Assembly: GCF_000143415.4 (NCBI RefSeq)
Contig: NW_003314385.1
Coordinates: 380,407-444,406 of the forward strand
Direction of reading: 5' to 3'
DNA: 64,000 nucleotides
Source of the DNA: Selaginella moellendorffii
Lineage: Eukaryota > Streptophyta > Lycopodiopsida > Selaginellales > Selaginellaceae
Made by a program: the position numbers and the translations under genes. Within the stretch, counting starts at the first letter, position 1, and every line of letters begins with the position of its first letter. Shown piece after piece: positions 10,835 to 23,527 of the stretch. The notes under the pieces are model-generated. The model worked only from the letters and a program-made list of their open reading frames with translations, did no database searches and was not told where the DNA came from.

Positions 10835-13800
10835 ATGTTGTATGCATGTTCAGTTACTGATAGAGGCATGCATGCAGCTAGCAGGATGGTGAAGAGGAAC
10901 CGTGCTGATGACGCTGAAACCTCTAGACGGGCGAATCGAGAGGAGGAAACTCCTGCTAGAGATGCTACGGAAGGGGCTGAGGCCGAGTCAGAAGAGCATG
11001 AGCCAAATGCTGCAGCACTGCAGCGCACGGCTCATGAAGTCGAGATCGAGAATTTGCGAAAGGAGATTCGCAAATTGAAGAAGGAGAACAAGAAGAGGAA
11101 GAAAGAAGCTGAGGCAGCTAAACCAGCTAAGCCTAAGCAACCGGACTCCTCTTCAAGTTCTGAGGACGATGAAGTTATGCAGCCGCCCCCGGTTGCACGA
11201 GTTTCAAAGTTCAAGCCTCCGAAACCACCCAATTTCAGAGGCATGCGGGACTATCAGGTTTTGGAAGACTGGGTCTACGATATGGAGAACTACTTCATAG
11301 CGGCAGACGTGGATGATCGTACGAAAGTTGCGTGCGCGCAATCCTTTCTCACCGATCATGCCAAAACTTGGTGGCGCCAGGTGTGTGCTGAAAAAGGGCA
11401 GACTAGAAGTTGGACCAAGATGCGGTCTCGTATCCGTAAGGAATACTTGCCGGATGATCTTGGTCTGAGACTTCGCGCAGAGCTGCGGCGGTTAAAGCAG
11501 CGAGGGGACCTTATGCATTACGTTAATGCGTTTGCTCAGAAGCGCATTATGATTGCAAATATGAGTGACGAAGATGCTCGGAGTTATTTCCTGGAGGGTT
11601 TAAGTTCACTTTCTCGAAATGAGATTTTGAAGTTTAAGCCGAAGACGTACCTGGAGTGTAAAGAGGCAGCACAGCAAGTTGCCTTTAGTCACTCGCTCAT
11701 AGAACAATATCAGCAATCGTATGCTGGTAATTCGGACAAGAATAAAAATTCTGGGAATAAGCAAGGTGATCGGAAACAAAGGGTGGAAAGTAGGTACCGC
11801 CCTGGGGGCTCACAAGCTACAGTGAATAAAGGTGGTGGTGGTTGGAGACCACCAGCAGCTTCTTCTGGTCCTAGGCCCTTTGTTCCTCCTCCTGGTGGGT
11901 ACAAGCAGCAGCAACCTACAAAACCTGCTCCTAGCGGAACGGGTAGTGTGGGTCATTGCTTCCATTGTGGAGAGTCGGGACATAAGTCCTCGGAATGTCC
12001 CAACAAGCATAAGACAAGGTCTCGGGTTAATGTCATGCGGGAAGACGGTGGTGGTGAAGCCGAAGAGGTTGACGAGTTGGTCAATGCAGACTATGAGGAA
12101 GAGGAGGTGAGTAACTTTCGTTGCTTTCCTCAAGCTTTTCTTGCAGTCAATGCAAACACTGATCCGTTGATGTATCTGGTAGGCTTTGTCCGTGGACACC
12201 GAATCCGAGTGATGATTGACACGGGAGCTACGCACAGTGTGATATCCGAAGACTTAGTTAAGTTGTTAGGATTGAATGCTGAGCAAATGTCGCCTATGCA
12301 CTTCCGGTTTGCGGAAGGTGGGCAAGTAGCCAGAAAGTTTGTGAGTAATGTTCCAATAAAGATATCCAAGTGGAAAGAAAGAGTGGACTTGGTAGTGTTG
12401 AAGATACCAGATTTTCAGATGGTGTTTGGTATGGATTTCTTCAACAAGTATATAAAAGGGATTTATGGTGCTGGACAAAGTCGTATCACATTGAAGTCAG
12501 AAGGACATCCTGATGTATCCTTTCAGTTGCAAAAGCGTTCCTCAAAGGATTGGGATGCAAAGTTCCTGACTGTGAGGGCCGCTCAAAAAGCAGCTAAAAG
12601 GGGATGTCAGACCTTTTGGGTTCAAGTGATGGAAGCTGAGGGTGTGGGTGACTCAGTACAAATCGGCGACGGGGTTGATCCTGTACCGAAACGGATATTG
12701 GAGTTGTTGGCGAGGAATCAGGATATCTTTCCGAAGGATTTGCCGCCAGGGCTACCTCCTAGCCGTGAGGTTGATCATCGGATTGAGATTATTCCGGGTT
12801 CTAAACCACCTACGAAAGCTCCATATCGGTTGAACATCAAGGAGATGGCTGAACTCAAGAAGCAACTCACGGAGCTTCTTGAAAAAGGTCATATCCGACC
12901 AAGCAAGTCACCTTATGGAGCGCCAATCCTTTTTGTTATGAAAAAGGATGGAACCATGAGGATGTGTATTGACTATCGGGCACTCAACAAGATCACGGTT
13001 AAAAACAGTTATCCTTTGCCTCGCATTGATGACTTGTTTGACCAACTCTTAAAGGCTAAGTATTTTACGCGACTTGATTTGCGGTCCGGGTATCATCAGA
13101 TACGGGTGGCAGATCAGGATGTGGAGAAGACAGCCTTTAAGACTCGGTACGGATCTTATGAGTTCCTTGTCATGCCATTTGGATTATGCAATGCTCCGGC
13201 AACGTTCAGCACTATGATGGATAGAATATTCAGAGATTACTTGGATGCATTTGTTGTCCTGTATATTGACGATGTTCTAGTCTTTAGTGAAACGTTGGAG
13301 GATCATTTGAAACACTTGGAGCTGGTGTTTTAGAAGTTGCGCGAACACAAACTGTATGCTAAGGAAAGTAAATGCGCTTTTGGACAATTGCGCGTAAACT
13401 TTCTCGGACATATAGTTGGTGGTGGCGTGATTGAGGTCAATCCAAAGAAGGTGGAAGCAGTGAAGTCCTGGGAAGTCCCGACCACTGTATCAGATGTTCG
13501 TTCCTTTCTCGGTTTGGCGGGATACTATCGCAAGTTTGTCCGCAATTTTGCAAGAATTGCTCTTCCATTGACTGAGTTGACGAAGAGTAGTATTCCGTTT
13601 CATTGGACACCAGCTTGCCAGCGTGCTTTCGCACGGTTGAAGGAGATCTTGACTACGGTTCCTGTTCTAAGGATCCCAGATCTTGATAAACCCTTCGAAG
13701 TGCATTGTGATGCATCTGGCTATGCTATTGGTGCCGTGTTGCAGCAAGATTGTGACAAAGCGGTTGGTGTTACGCTGAGGCGACATGGTTGTCCCGTTGC

Positions 13801-15601
13801 GTTCTATTCCAAGAAATTGGATGCGACCCAACGAAGATGGCCAACGCATGAGAAAGAGATGTTTGCTATAGTGTCAGCCCTGGAACACTGGAGACACTAC
13901 TTGGGTGGACATACCAAGGTTTATACGGATAGTAACACACTAAGCTACTTTGCTACGCAGCCTAAGCTTACGCCGAAGCAGGCTCGTTGGCAAGAGAAGC
14001 TTGCTAGATATGATATTGAGATCATATATGAACCTGGTAAAGACAATATTGTTCCGGATGCGTTGAGTCGTCAAGCTCAATTCCGGGCAATATCGGCCAT
14101 CAGTTCGGACTGGTTGGAGGACGTTCGGGCTTCGTATGGAAGAGATCCATTGGCGAAGACAATCTTACGCCGTGCGGAGTTGTCGAAGCAGAGCCCTGGT
14201 AGCGAAGCAGCAAAAGTTGCTAGTCGCACTAATGCAAAACTTCACTTCTTAGTTCGGGATGGGCTTATATTCTATAAGCAAGAAAGATTGTATCTTCCCT
14301 CTAAGGATCTTCAGCAGTTATTTCTGCGGGAACATCACGATGTTCCAGCAGCGGGACATGGTGGACAGCGAAAGACTCTGGCTTCATTGAAAAAGGGATT
14401 TTTCTGGTCTGGTATGGAAGATGATGTAGCGGACTATGTCCGTTCCTGTCCTGTATGCCAGCAATGTAAGCGCAGAACTGAGAAGCAGGCTGGAAAGTTG
14501 CAGTGCATTCCAGCACCGGCATGGCCATTTCAAAGTGTGACACTTGATTTCGTCACTTGCTTGCCGAAGTCTAAGGGTTATGATACTTTGATGGTGGTTG
14601 TGGATCGGTTGTCAAAGATTGCACACTTCATTCCAACTGTGGGAACAGTAAATGCGAAACAAGCAGCAAAGCTCTTTTTCCATGAAGTAGTGCGAGTTCG
14701 TGGTCTTCCTGAAGAAATGATCTCAGATAGAGATTCGAGGTTTACGGGGAAGTTTTGGGGGACCCTATTCCAGTTGTTTGGTACCAAGTTGAAGTTTAGT
14801 ACAGCTTACCATCCTCAAACCGATGGGCAGACCGAACGCGTGAATGCTCAAGTTGAGGATTATCTGCGGTACTATGTCGCGGCGGACCAACGCGACTGGG
14901 TTGAGCATTTGGATACGGCAGAAATATGTTATAACAACACATTTCATAGCGCTATAGGCTGTTCTCCATGGGAGATATTGCAAGGGAATGCTCGTGGGGT
15001 TCCTCAACAGATCGTTGTCCCGAAACCAATGACCGAAGTGTTGGTCCCAGCCGTGGAAACTTATGCGGAGCAGCTACGCCAAGGTTGGTCTAAAGCTACC
15101 GAGGCGATGGGCAAAGCTCAGGATAGGTATCGACGTGATAAGGATCAGCATCGTCGGGATGTATCCTATCTAGTGGGAGATCAGGTGTGGCTATCTTCCC
15201 GGAACTTGAACATCAAAGGTTCTTTGTCTCGGAAGCTCTTCCCGAGATATGTTGGACCCTATCGGGTGTTGGCACAAGTTGGTGATGTATCCTATAAGTT
15301 GGATCTTCCGGATGAGTTGTCCCATGTACATGATGTGTTTCATGTCAGTTTATTGGCACCATATCGTGTTAATGCGGATCGCTCTATGGACATTCGTCCC
15401 CCTCCGGAAGTTGTGGATGGTGATATGGAGTATGAGGTCGAGGCGATTCTCTTGTCCCGCAAAGCTCGTGGTAGTCGTTCCAAGGAATATTTAGTTAAGT
15501 GGAAAGGTTACCCGACTTGTGAATCAACTTGGGAACCTCTTAGTAATCTTACCCATGCTCGTGAGCTTGTCACGGAGTATAAGAATAGTAATAAAGACTA
15601 G
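10835..15601 (+). CDS. E1 gag-pol polyprotein of a chromovirus, interrupted by one TAG
   Basis: One frame throughout. Order: gag with a basic coiled segment and capsid domain ([15 protein letters not shown]), zinc knuckle [15 protein letters not shown], aspartic protease [12 protein letters not shown], reverse transcriptase ([13 protein letters not shown]; active site YIDDVLVFS), RNase H ([17 protein letters not shown]), integrase with an HHCC finger and D-D-E core ([28 protein letters not shown]), then a chromodomain ([19 protein letters not shown]) at about 15420-15590. The chromodomain places it among chromoviruses, whose integrase tail targets marked chromatin. The frame is open from 10685; I give the first ATG after the primer site, and another in-frame ATG lies at 10868. 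The TAG at 13331-13333 sits inside reverse transcriptase where relatives usually have E or Q, so it is probably CAG to TAG. Confidence 0.93.
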
Positions 15602-16207
15602 CTTTTGTAATAAATCTTGCAAATTAATAAAGTAAAATATTTCTATCACTCAAGTGTCGTTTCTCTCGATCAATTGTACTTGGGTCAGTTTTGGCAGGCT
15701 GACTTCGGCACTTCGGTGCATGGGTCCAATCCATAACCATGGGGATACCTATTATAGACTGATCACAGGTCCCCGCCTCTCTCTCGATGACTCCTTTTCA
15801 AAAAAAAAAAAAGGGGCGTGGTCGTGTAAACAACTTAATCTGCCAGTTTATAATAGTTGTCTAAATCTTCCCGACGGGGTTGATTTCTTGCTCAGGGGCA
15901 GTTGGGCCTCTGGCCTTCTCCCTATATCCCTGCGGGCAGGGATGTATCATTCCTTTGTAAGCTGAGTGGTACTCAGAGCAGCAAGGGTGGCTAACTCCGT
16001 TGGTCATTTCCTTGTCGGCGACGGCCGGAGGGTGTCTGAGTCTTAACGTCTTTGGACGTAGAGGAGAGGTCGTTCCATAACTCATTTAAGTCGGTGTGTT
16101 TCCCACATAGTGTGCTTTCCGTTAACTTTCGGAGTTGTTTCCTTGACGGTTTGCTAGACTCGGGTATGCATCGACGAGGACGTCGATCTTCTCCAAGGGG
16201 GGGAGAG
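15602..16207 (+). other. E1 3' untranslated region and polypurine tract
   Basis: No coding sequence. Contains an A run near 15800 and ends with the purine tract AAGGGGGGGGAGAG just before the 3' LTR (about 16194-16207), which primes plus-strand synthesis. The same segment occurs in E0 (20456-21057) and inverted in E2 (28816-29345). Confidence 0.85.
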
Positions 16208-17124
16208 TGTCGCGAATGTGACTTTGGGTATCGAAAGATACTTGTCGGCTAGTCCTTACGGACACTCTTTCCTTACTGCCATGACGGCAGGAGGTCGGTA
16301 CAGTTGGTTCCCTTTATCGTTCCCACTTGAGCTAGTTGAGAAACTAGTCAATGACCGTGCACTTAAATTGGATAAACATAAGGTAGGAACCCTATGTGTT
16401 TCTTGCTGAGCATACTCGGCCTGGTTTGAGAAACTCGTATCATTGGCTTGCACTTGCTAGTATCAAGAACCCCCGTGATATTGAGACTAGTCCCTCAATA
16501 TTCACTAGATGATAGCTTACCGTGTTTGCCAAACACCCTCGCTATCACGCCTTTTGTGTTGGTCTCATTTTGGTCCCAAATGCTATTTATGGAAAGTGTC
16601 TAGATTAGATCATTTGGCATATCTACGGAATGTAGAGATCGGCCTGAACACAATGGTGTTTGTCCCGTGTCCAAATTCACAATCTAAGGACATTCCATAC
16701 TTAGTAAGTTTCGGACTTGTCCTAGAGACTAACTCCTGGTACTAAGGGAGGCTTGGGGTGAAAGCCCAAAGTGTATGTCCCTCAAGGGGGGGGGGCTATG
16801 GGGGGTTCCAAATGTATAGTAGGGATAGTGGTTGGAATGCATGTCCGACCACCTGAGACATTAGTTTGGCTCCCGCTGGGCTGTGTCGCTCCTTGTTCTG
16901 CGTCCGGCTTGAGTCTAAGCCCAAGCTCCACGCTGCTCTAGTCGGTGGAGTACCCTCCTTCTCGCGTTAGGCCACCGGTATGCCAAAATTGTGCCAGACT
17001 CCGTCTGACACCATTTTGCGTGCAGGTGCTGGATACGGGGAGCTGGTGCTCGTGGGATTGTACCGGACCCTCGTTTCGTAGCGCAACGGGCTTGGAGTTC
17101 GGCTCCAAATTCAGGTGCGCTACA
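16208..17124 (+). repeat. E1 3' LTR
   Basis: 917 bp, the same length as the 5' LTR, with 5 transitions between them (for example 9795/16225, 9917/16347 and 10342/16772). Ends TACA, then abruptly joins E0 protease sequence. Confidence 0.95.
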
Positions 17125-20100
17125 ACAGACACTGAATTCGAGTGATGATTGATATAGAAGCTACGCACAGTGTGATATCTAAAGACTTAGTTAAATTGTT
17201 AGGATTGAAAGCTGAGTAGATGTCGCCCATACACTTTTGGTTTGTGGAAGGTGGGCAAGTAGCTAGAAAATTTGTGAGTGATGTTCCAATGAAAATATTT
17301 AAATGGAAAGAAAGAGTAGACTTGGTAGTGTTAAAGATACCAAATTTTCAAATGGTGTTTAGTATGGATTTCTTCAACAAATATACTAAAAGGATTTATA
17401 GTGTTGGACAAAATCACATTATATTAGGTCAGAAGGACATCCTAATGTGTCCTTCCAATTGCAAAAGCACTCTCCAAACGATTGAGATGCTAAGTTTTTG
17501 ATTATGAGAGTTGCTCAAAAAGCAGCTAAGAAGGGATGTTGGACCTTTTGGGTTCAAGTGATGGAAGTTAAGGGTGATGGTGATTTAGTTCGAATTAGTG
17601 ACAAGGTTGATCTTGTACCAAAGGAGATATTAAAGTTGTTGGTGTGGAATCAAAAGATCTTTCTGAAGGATTTACCACCAAAGCTACCTCTTAATTGTGA
17701 GGTTGATCATTAAATTGAGATTATTCCAAGTTCTATACCACATACAAAAGTTTTATGTCATTTGAACATCAAGGAGATAGCTAAACTCAAGAAGGAACTC
17801 ATATAGCTTCTTGACAAAAATCATATCTAACCAATTAAGTCACCTTATGGAGTGTTGATCTTTTTTGTTATAAAAAAGAATGGTACTATGAGAATGTGTA
17901 TTGATTATCAGGCATTTAATAAAATCATGATCAAAAAGAATTATCCTTTGCCTCATATTAATGACTTGTTTGTCCAACTTATAAAGGCTAAGTATTTTAC
18001 ACAACTTGATTTACGATTCGGGTATCATCAGATATGGGTGGCAAATTAGGATGTGGAAAAGACACCCTTTAAGACTTGGTATGGGTCCTATGAGTTCCTT
18101 GTTATGCCATTTGGGTTATGCAATGCTCCGACAATATTGAGCACTATGATGGATAAAATATTTTATTTAGACACATTTATTGTCTTATATATCAACAATG
18201 TTCTAGTCTTTAGTGAAATATTGGAGGATCATTTGAAACACTTGGGAGCTGGTGTTTCAAAAGTTGCATGAACACAAACTATATGCTAAAGAAAGTAAAT
18301 ATGCTTTTGGGCAATTGTGCATGAACTTTCCTGGACATATAATTGGTGGTGTGATTGAGGTGGATCCAAATAAGGTGGAAGCGATGAAGTCTTAGAAAGT
18401 GCCAACCACTGTATTAGATATCCATTTTTTTCTCGGTTTGGTAGGATACTATTGTAAGTTTGTTTGCAATTTTGCAAGAATTTTTCTTTTGTTCACTAAG
18501 TTAACAAAGAGTAGTATACTGTTTCATTGGATATGAATTTGTCAATATGCTTTTATATGGTTGAAGAAGATTTGGACTACGGTTCCTGTCACGATTTTAG
18601 ATCTTGATAAACCCTTTAAAGTGCATTATGATACATTTGGCTATGCTATTGGTGCCATGTGGCAACAAGATTATGACAAAGCAATTAGTGTTATGCTAAG
18701 GTGACATAGTTGTCCTATTGCGCTTTTATTCCAAGAAATTGGATGAAACCCAAGAAAGATGGCCAATGCACGAGAAAGAGATGTTTGTTATAGTGTCAGC
18801 ATTGGAACATTGGAAACATTATTTGGGTGGACATACCAAAGTTTATACAAATAATAACACATTAAGCTACTTTGCTATGCAGCCAAAGTTTACATTGAAG
18901 TAGGTTCATTGGTTAGAGAAGCTCACTACATTTGATATTGAAATCATCTATAAACCTGGTAAAGACAATATTGTTCTAGATGCATTGAGTCGTCAAGCTT
19001 AGTTTTGGGCAATGTCGGCAATCAATTTAGACTAGTTGGAGGACATATGGGCTTCATATGGAAATGATCCGTTGGTGAAGGTAATGTTGCACTGTGCGGA
19101 GTTGTCGAAGCAAAACCCTAGTAGCAAAGTAGCAAAAGTTGCTCGTCGTACTAATGCGAAACTTCACATTTCTATTCAAGATGGGCTTATTTTTTATAAG
19201 CAAGAAAGATTGTATCTTCCCTCTAAGGATTTGTAGCAATTGTTTTTTCGGGAACATCATGATATTCTAGCAGCGGGATATGGTGGAAAACAAAAGACTC
19301 TTGCTTCATTGAAAAAAGGATTTTTCTAGTTTGGTATGGAAGATGATGTAGCGGATTATGTCTGTTCTTGCCCTATATGCCAGTAATGTAAGTGCAAAAC
19401 TGAGAAGCAGGTTGGGAAGTTGCAATGCATTCCAGCACTAGCATGGCTATTTTAGAGTGTGATACTTGACTTTATCACTTGCTTGTCGATATCTAAAGGT
19501 TATGATACTTTGGTGGTGATTGGTTGTTGAAGATTGCACACTTCATTCCAACTGTGGAAATAGTGAATGTGAAGCAAGTAGTAAAGCTCTTTTTCCATGA
19601 AGTAGTGCAGGTTCATGGTCTTCCTGAAAAGATGATCTTAGATAGAGATTTGAGATTTACAAGGAAGTTTTAGGGCACATTGTTCCAATTATTCGGTACT
19701 AAGTTGAAGTTTAGTATAGCTTATCATCCTCAAACCAATGGGTAGACCGAATGTGTGAATGCTCAAATTGGGGATTATCTGTGGTACTATGTCATAGCAG
19801 ATCAACACAACTAGGTTGAGCATTTAGACACAACAGAAATCTGTTATAATAACATATTTCATAACACTATTGACTATTCTCCATGGGAGATGTTGCAAGG
19901 GAATATTTATTAATAGAATGTTGTAATGAAACCAATGTTTGAATTGTTAGTCTAACTATTAAAACTTATGTAGAGCAGCTACACCAAGGTTGGTCTAGAG
20001 CTACTAAGGCAATGGGCAAAGCTGAAGATAGGTATCAATGTGATAAGGATTAACATCGTCAGAATGTATCCTATCAAATGGGAGATTAGGTGTGGCTATC

Positions 20101-20455
20101 TTTCCAAAACTTGAATATTAAGGGATCTTTGTCTCAGAAGCTGTTACCAAGATATGTTGGACCCTATGGGGTGTTGAAACAAATTGGTGATATATCCTAT
20201 TAGTTGGATATTCCACAAGAGATATCTAGACTTCTTCATGTCAGTTTACTGGCCCCATATCATGAGGATCTTGGCCGCTCTAAGGATGTTCATCCAGCTC
20301 CGAATATTATTAATGGTGAACTTGAGTATAAGGTTGAGGCTATTATTTTGTCTTATAAGGCACGTGGTGGTTGAACTAAAGAATATTTAATTAAGTGGAA
20401 AGCTTACCTAGTTCATGAGCTTGTCACGGAATATGAGAATCATAATAAAGACTAG
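17125..20455 (+). pseudogene. E0 pol remnant (protease to integrase)
   Basis: Colinear with E1 from the protease (12196 onward) to the pol stop. Reverse transcriptase is recognisable near 17850-18260 (MRMCIDYQAFNKI; YINNVLVFS, with the catalytic aspartates changed to asparagine), RNase H near 18600-18900, and integrase from about 19250 to 20000. There are many stops and some frameshifts. Most differences from E1 are C-to-T or G-to-A. No activity possible. Confidence 0.9.
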
Positions 20456-21057
20456 CTTTTGTAAATCTTATAATAAATCTTGTAAATCAATAAAGTAATA
20501 TAATTTTATAACTCAAAGTTTTGTTTCTCTCATTTGTTAGTACTTGGGTTTGTCTTGGCAGGCTGACTTTGGCACTTCAATGCATGAGTTCAATCGATAA
20601 CCATGGGGATAATTATTATAGACTAATTACAAGTCCCCACCTCTTTCTTGTTGACTCATTTTTGAAAAAGGGTGTAGTCATGTAAAAACTTCATCTACCA
20701 GTTTATAATAGTTGTCTAAATCTTCTCGACATGGTTGATTTCTTGCTCAGGGGAAGTTGGGCCTCTGGCCCTCTCCCTATATCCCTACGGGTAGGGATGT
20801 ACCATTCCTTTATAAGCCAAGTGGTACTCGAAGGGTGGCTAACTCTATTAATCATTTTCTTATTAGTGACAGCCGAAAAATATCTAAGTCTTAATGTTTT
20901 TGGATATAGAGGAGATATTGTTCCATAACTCATTTAAATTGGTGTGTTTTTTTTACATAGTGTGGTTTCCTTTAACTTTCTGAATTGTTTCCTTGACGGT
21001 TTGCTAGACTCAGATATGCATCGATAAAGATGTCAATCTTCCCTAATGGGGGGAAAG
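20456..21057 (+). other. E0 3' untranslated region and polypurine tract
   Basis: Homologous to 15602-16207 of E1. Ends in AATGGGGGGAAAG (21045-21057) directly before the 3' LTR. Confidence 0.8.
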
Positions 21058-21392
21058 TGTCACAAATGTGATTTCGGGTATCGAAAGATGCTTGTCAGCT
21101 AATCCTTACAAACACTCTCTCCTTACTGCCACAATTGTAGGAGGTTAGTACTGCTAGTTCCCTTTATGGTCTTTGCCCAAGTTAGTTGAGAAATTGGTCA
21201 GCACATGCGCACTTAGACTAGAAGGGCATTAAGGAAAGAAATCCTAAGTTGTCATTAAGTCAAGTATATTTGACATAGTGATGAGAAACTTATGTTATTG
21301 GTTTGCACTTGTTAGCATTGGGAACCCCCACGATATTAAAATTGGTCTCTCAATATTCTCTAAATGATAGCTTACTGTGTTTGCTAAACACC
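21058..21392 (+). repeat. E0 3' LTR, first part
   Basis: Starts TGTCACAAATGTGATTTCGGG and follows the E1 LTR to GCTAAACACC, where E4 is inserted. The LTR resumes at 51544 with CCTCGCTATC. Confidence 0.9.
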
Positions 21393-22290
21393 TATAAATG
21401 ACTAAATTTTCCATTCTACTTTAGTCACTTAACCACACTTTCGACCACTTGGAGAAGTCTCACTCACAACCTCCATAAGTCTGATTCTAGACTTGGGGCT
21501 TGCCAACCCCGAAAATAGCATCTATGCCACTCAACCTTTGCACTTCGTCCAAATGCTCCACGTGTCCGATCCATGACCGACACCCAAAAGTACTACCGAC
21601 ATATCAGCCCATTACATTAACGCCATGCCCTTTTACCTTTGCCACTCTAGTGGTCTACACCACTTGCATCACAATCCCATCTCTCAAAGACTGGGCCATC
21701 CATCCATGAGTGGTTATCCCAGATCCACTCATTAGCATGCTTAGGATGCTTACAGACATGGGGAATAGCCTTCCTTAATATCTTTTTTTTAGTCCCCACC
21801 AAGTCCCTCTTTATCCATGGCTATGTTCACCAATACTGCCACTGGGTCAAGGCTCACAGGCTCGACCACTAAGTCCTACTATCCTCTAGGACTTCTTCAC
21901 CGTATGTCTATATCCTTCGTCACCATACCAGAGGACTATTCCTTTTCCTTTCCACAGTCTGGGACTTTGAGACAATATTTTGAAACACCATGGCCCTTTG
22001 CAAGCCTTATGGGTACTCTCCCCACCTTCTCCCTTTGGGTGCTTTAGCCATGGGCTTAGAGCGAAGTTTCGTTAAGCCACACTAGGTATCCAAGTAGGTA
22101 GTGCCACCCACACTTGAACTGGGAGCATTGACCATTTGATCTCCCGGGGAAACTAAAGCCGACTCTTGAACACTTCACCAAGCTACCCTGCTTGTTAGTT
22201 TGTATTCACTCTAACCTTGAATTCCTCAGTGGATATATCATCACCCAACACATGGGTATAACCTTGTTATGTCACACTAGCCTTTCTTGG
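21393..22290 (-). repeat. E4 3' LTR, truncated
   Basis: Matches 49895-50755 (starting TATAAATGACTAAATTTTCC, a mutated TGTAAGC end). It lacks the CTC-rich minisatellite part of the LTR. The right edge is approximate. Confidence 0.75.
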
Positions 22291-23527
22291 GAGCTTCCAC
22301 TTTCGCCAAATCGAAACAATTGGGAATCTATCATTGGAAACATATTGCCTTTCTCATAATCTATTAACATCTAACACTTTAGTGTTCTTTGCCTAACTTT
22401 ACTATTTAGACTCCTTCCCATGATTCCTATGATTGTTTTTTTACCCACTAGTCTTTTGTTCTTATCTTTTGATTGTTACACCTAGCAATATAGGATCATT
22501 ACTTCCATCCTCAAGGTATCATTTCGGTTCCATAGTAAAGACTTTGCTTGACCAAGTCCAAAGGGTGTTCACCCTTAGTAGGTCTTTTTAGCATTTTCTG
22601 CTGTGAGCTTTATCTACAACCCAACTTTGTGACCTTCCCATGGATCTTTCCTAAAGATTGCGTGCTTTATAAACCATTTACACTTGGCTTTTTAGATATT
22701 AATCTATTTAAAATTGTCTTTGGGAACCTTCAAGGGACTTTATCACTTAACTTGCTAAGGCTTTTCTTTTCACAAGTTTTTTAATTGCTTTATGATTTAA
22801 CATGGATAATTCCATACTTTAGACTCTCTATGGCATCACGATTGCTACAACACTTTCGAGCATCCATTTAATTCTTCACTCCCAATTTGCATAACCACCC
22901 TTGATTATGGCCTTCCATTCCTATAATTTGATTTTATCCCTTTACTATTTATTTTTTGGCCTTATGTCTTCCCTTTAATTATTCTCCTCCCATCTAAGAG
23001 GGTAATTTTGCACTTTCTACCATGTTTTAACAAGTATTCTTAAGGATGAACCTACTTAATAACTTAGAGAGTGGATCTTCAATTGGGATATGATCACCGT
23101 GTAATCCCACATATTGGGATTAACGTCGTTATGCATGTGCCTCTTTATGTCCATTGTTAGCCATGCCAAAATCTTTTTTGGCTTGGTCCAATTTGGACAG
23201 ATAGGCTTCTCCCGTCTTTGTAACTTTGAATGTTAGATAACACCTTTTATCCATTATTTTCTAGGGACATAGTCCCTTGGGCCTTATCTAATGCCCTCAT
23301 GATACTAAACACTAATTTTTGGTGTTTTAAGAGTGTTTAGATGTCCCAATGATGGCTTTATTTAACAATGAGCATTTCCCTTTTCAACATTAACTTACTA
23401 ATATGCAACATAAATAATTTATCCACCTGAGGAATATATCTAACTTCTTTATTCAAACAAAAAGTCTTGGGTAGTTAACTTTTACCAATCCAATCAATTG
23501 TGCTACGCCTTTTGCTTAATTGCCTCA
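22291..23527 (-). other. E4 internal region, non-coding
   Basis: Reverse complement matches the E3 internal sequence near 48000-48250. No retroviral domains. 23523-23527 (CCTCA) is the left target duplication of E3. Confidence 0.65.

Larger units (their letters stand above)
9778..17124 (+). mobile_element. E1: young, nearly intact Ty3/gypsy chromovirus
   Basis: A 7347-bp element with two 917-bp LTRs (TG...CA), a Met-tRNA primer site, one gag-pol frame with a C-terminal chromodomain, and a purine tract. Comparing the LTRs base by base I count 5 differences, all transitions (about 0.5 percent), so insertion is recent. The five bases before it (GCTAC) and after it (ACAGA) do not match. Its left flank is E2-type repeat and its right flank is E0 protease sequence, so at least one edge has been recombined or deleted. 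The coding frame has one TAG at 13331-13333. Confidence 0.93.
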
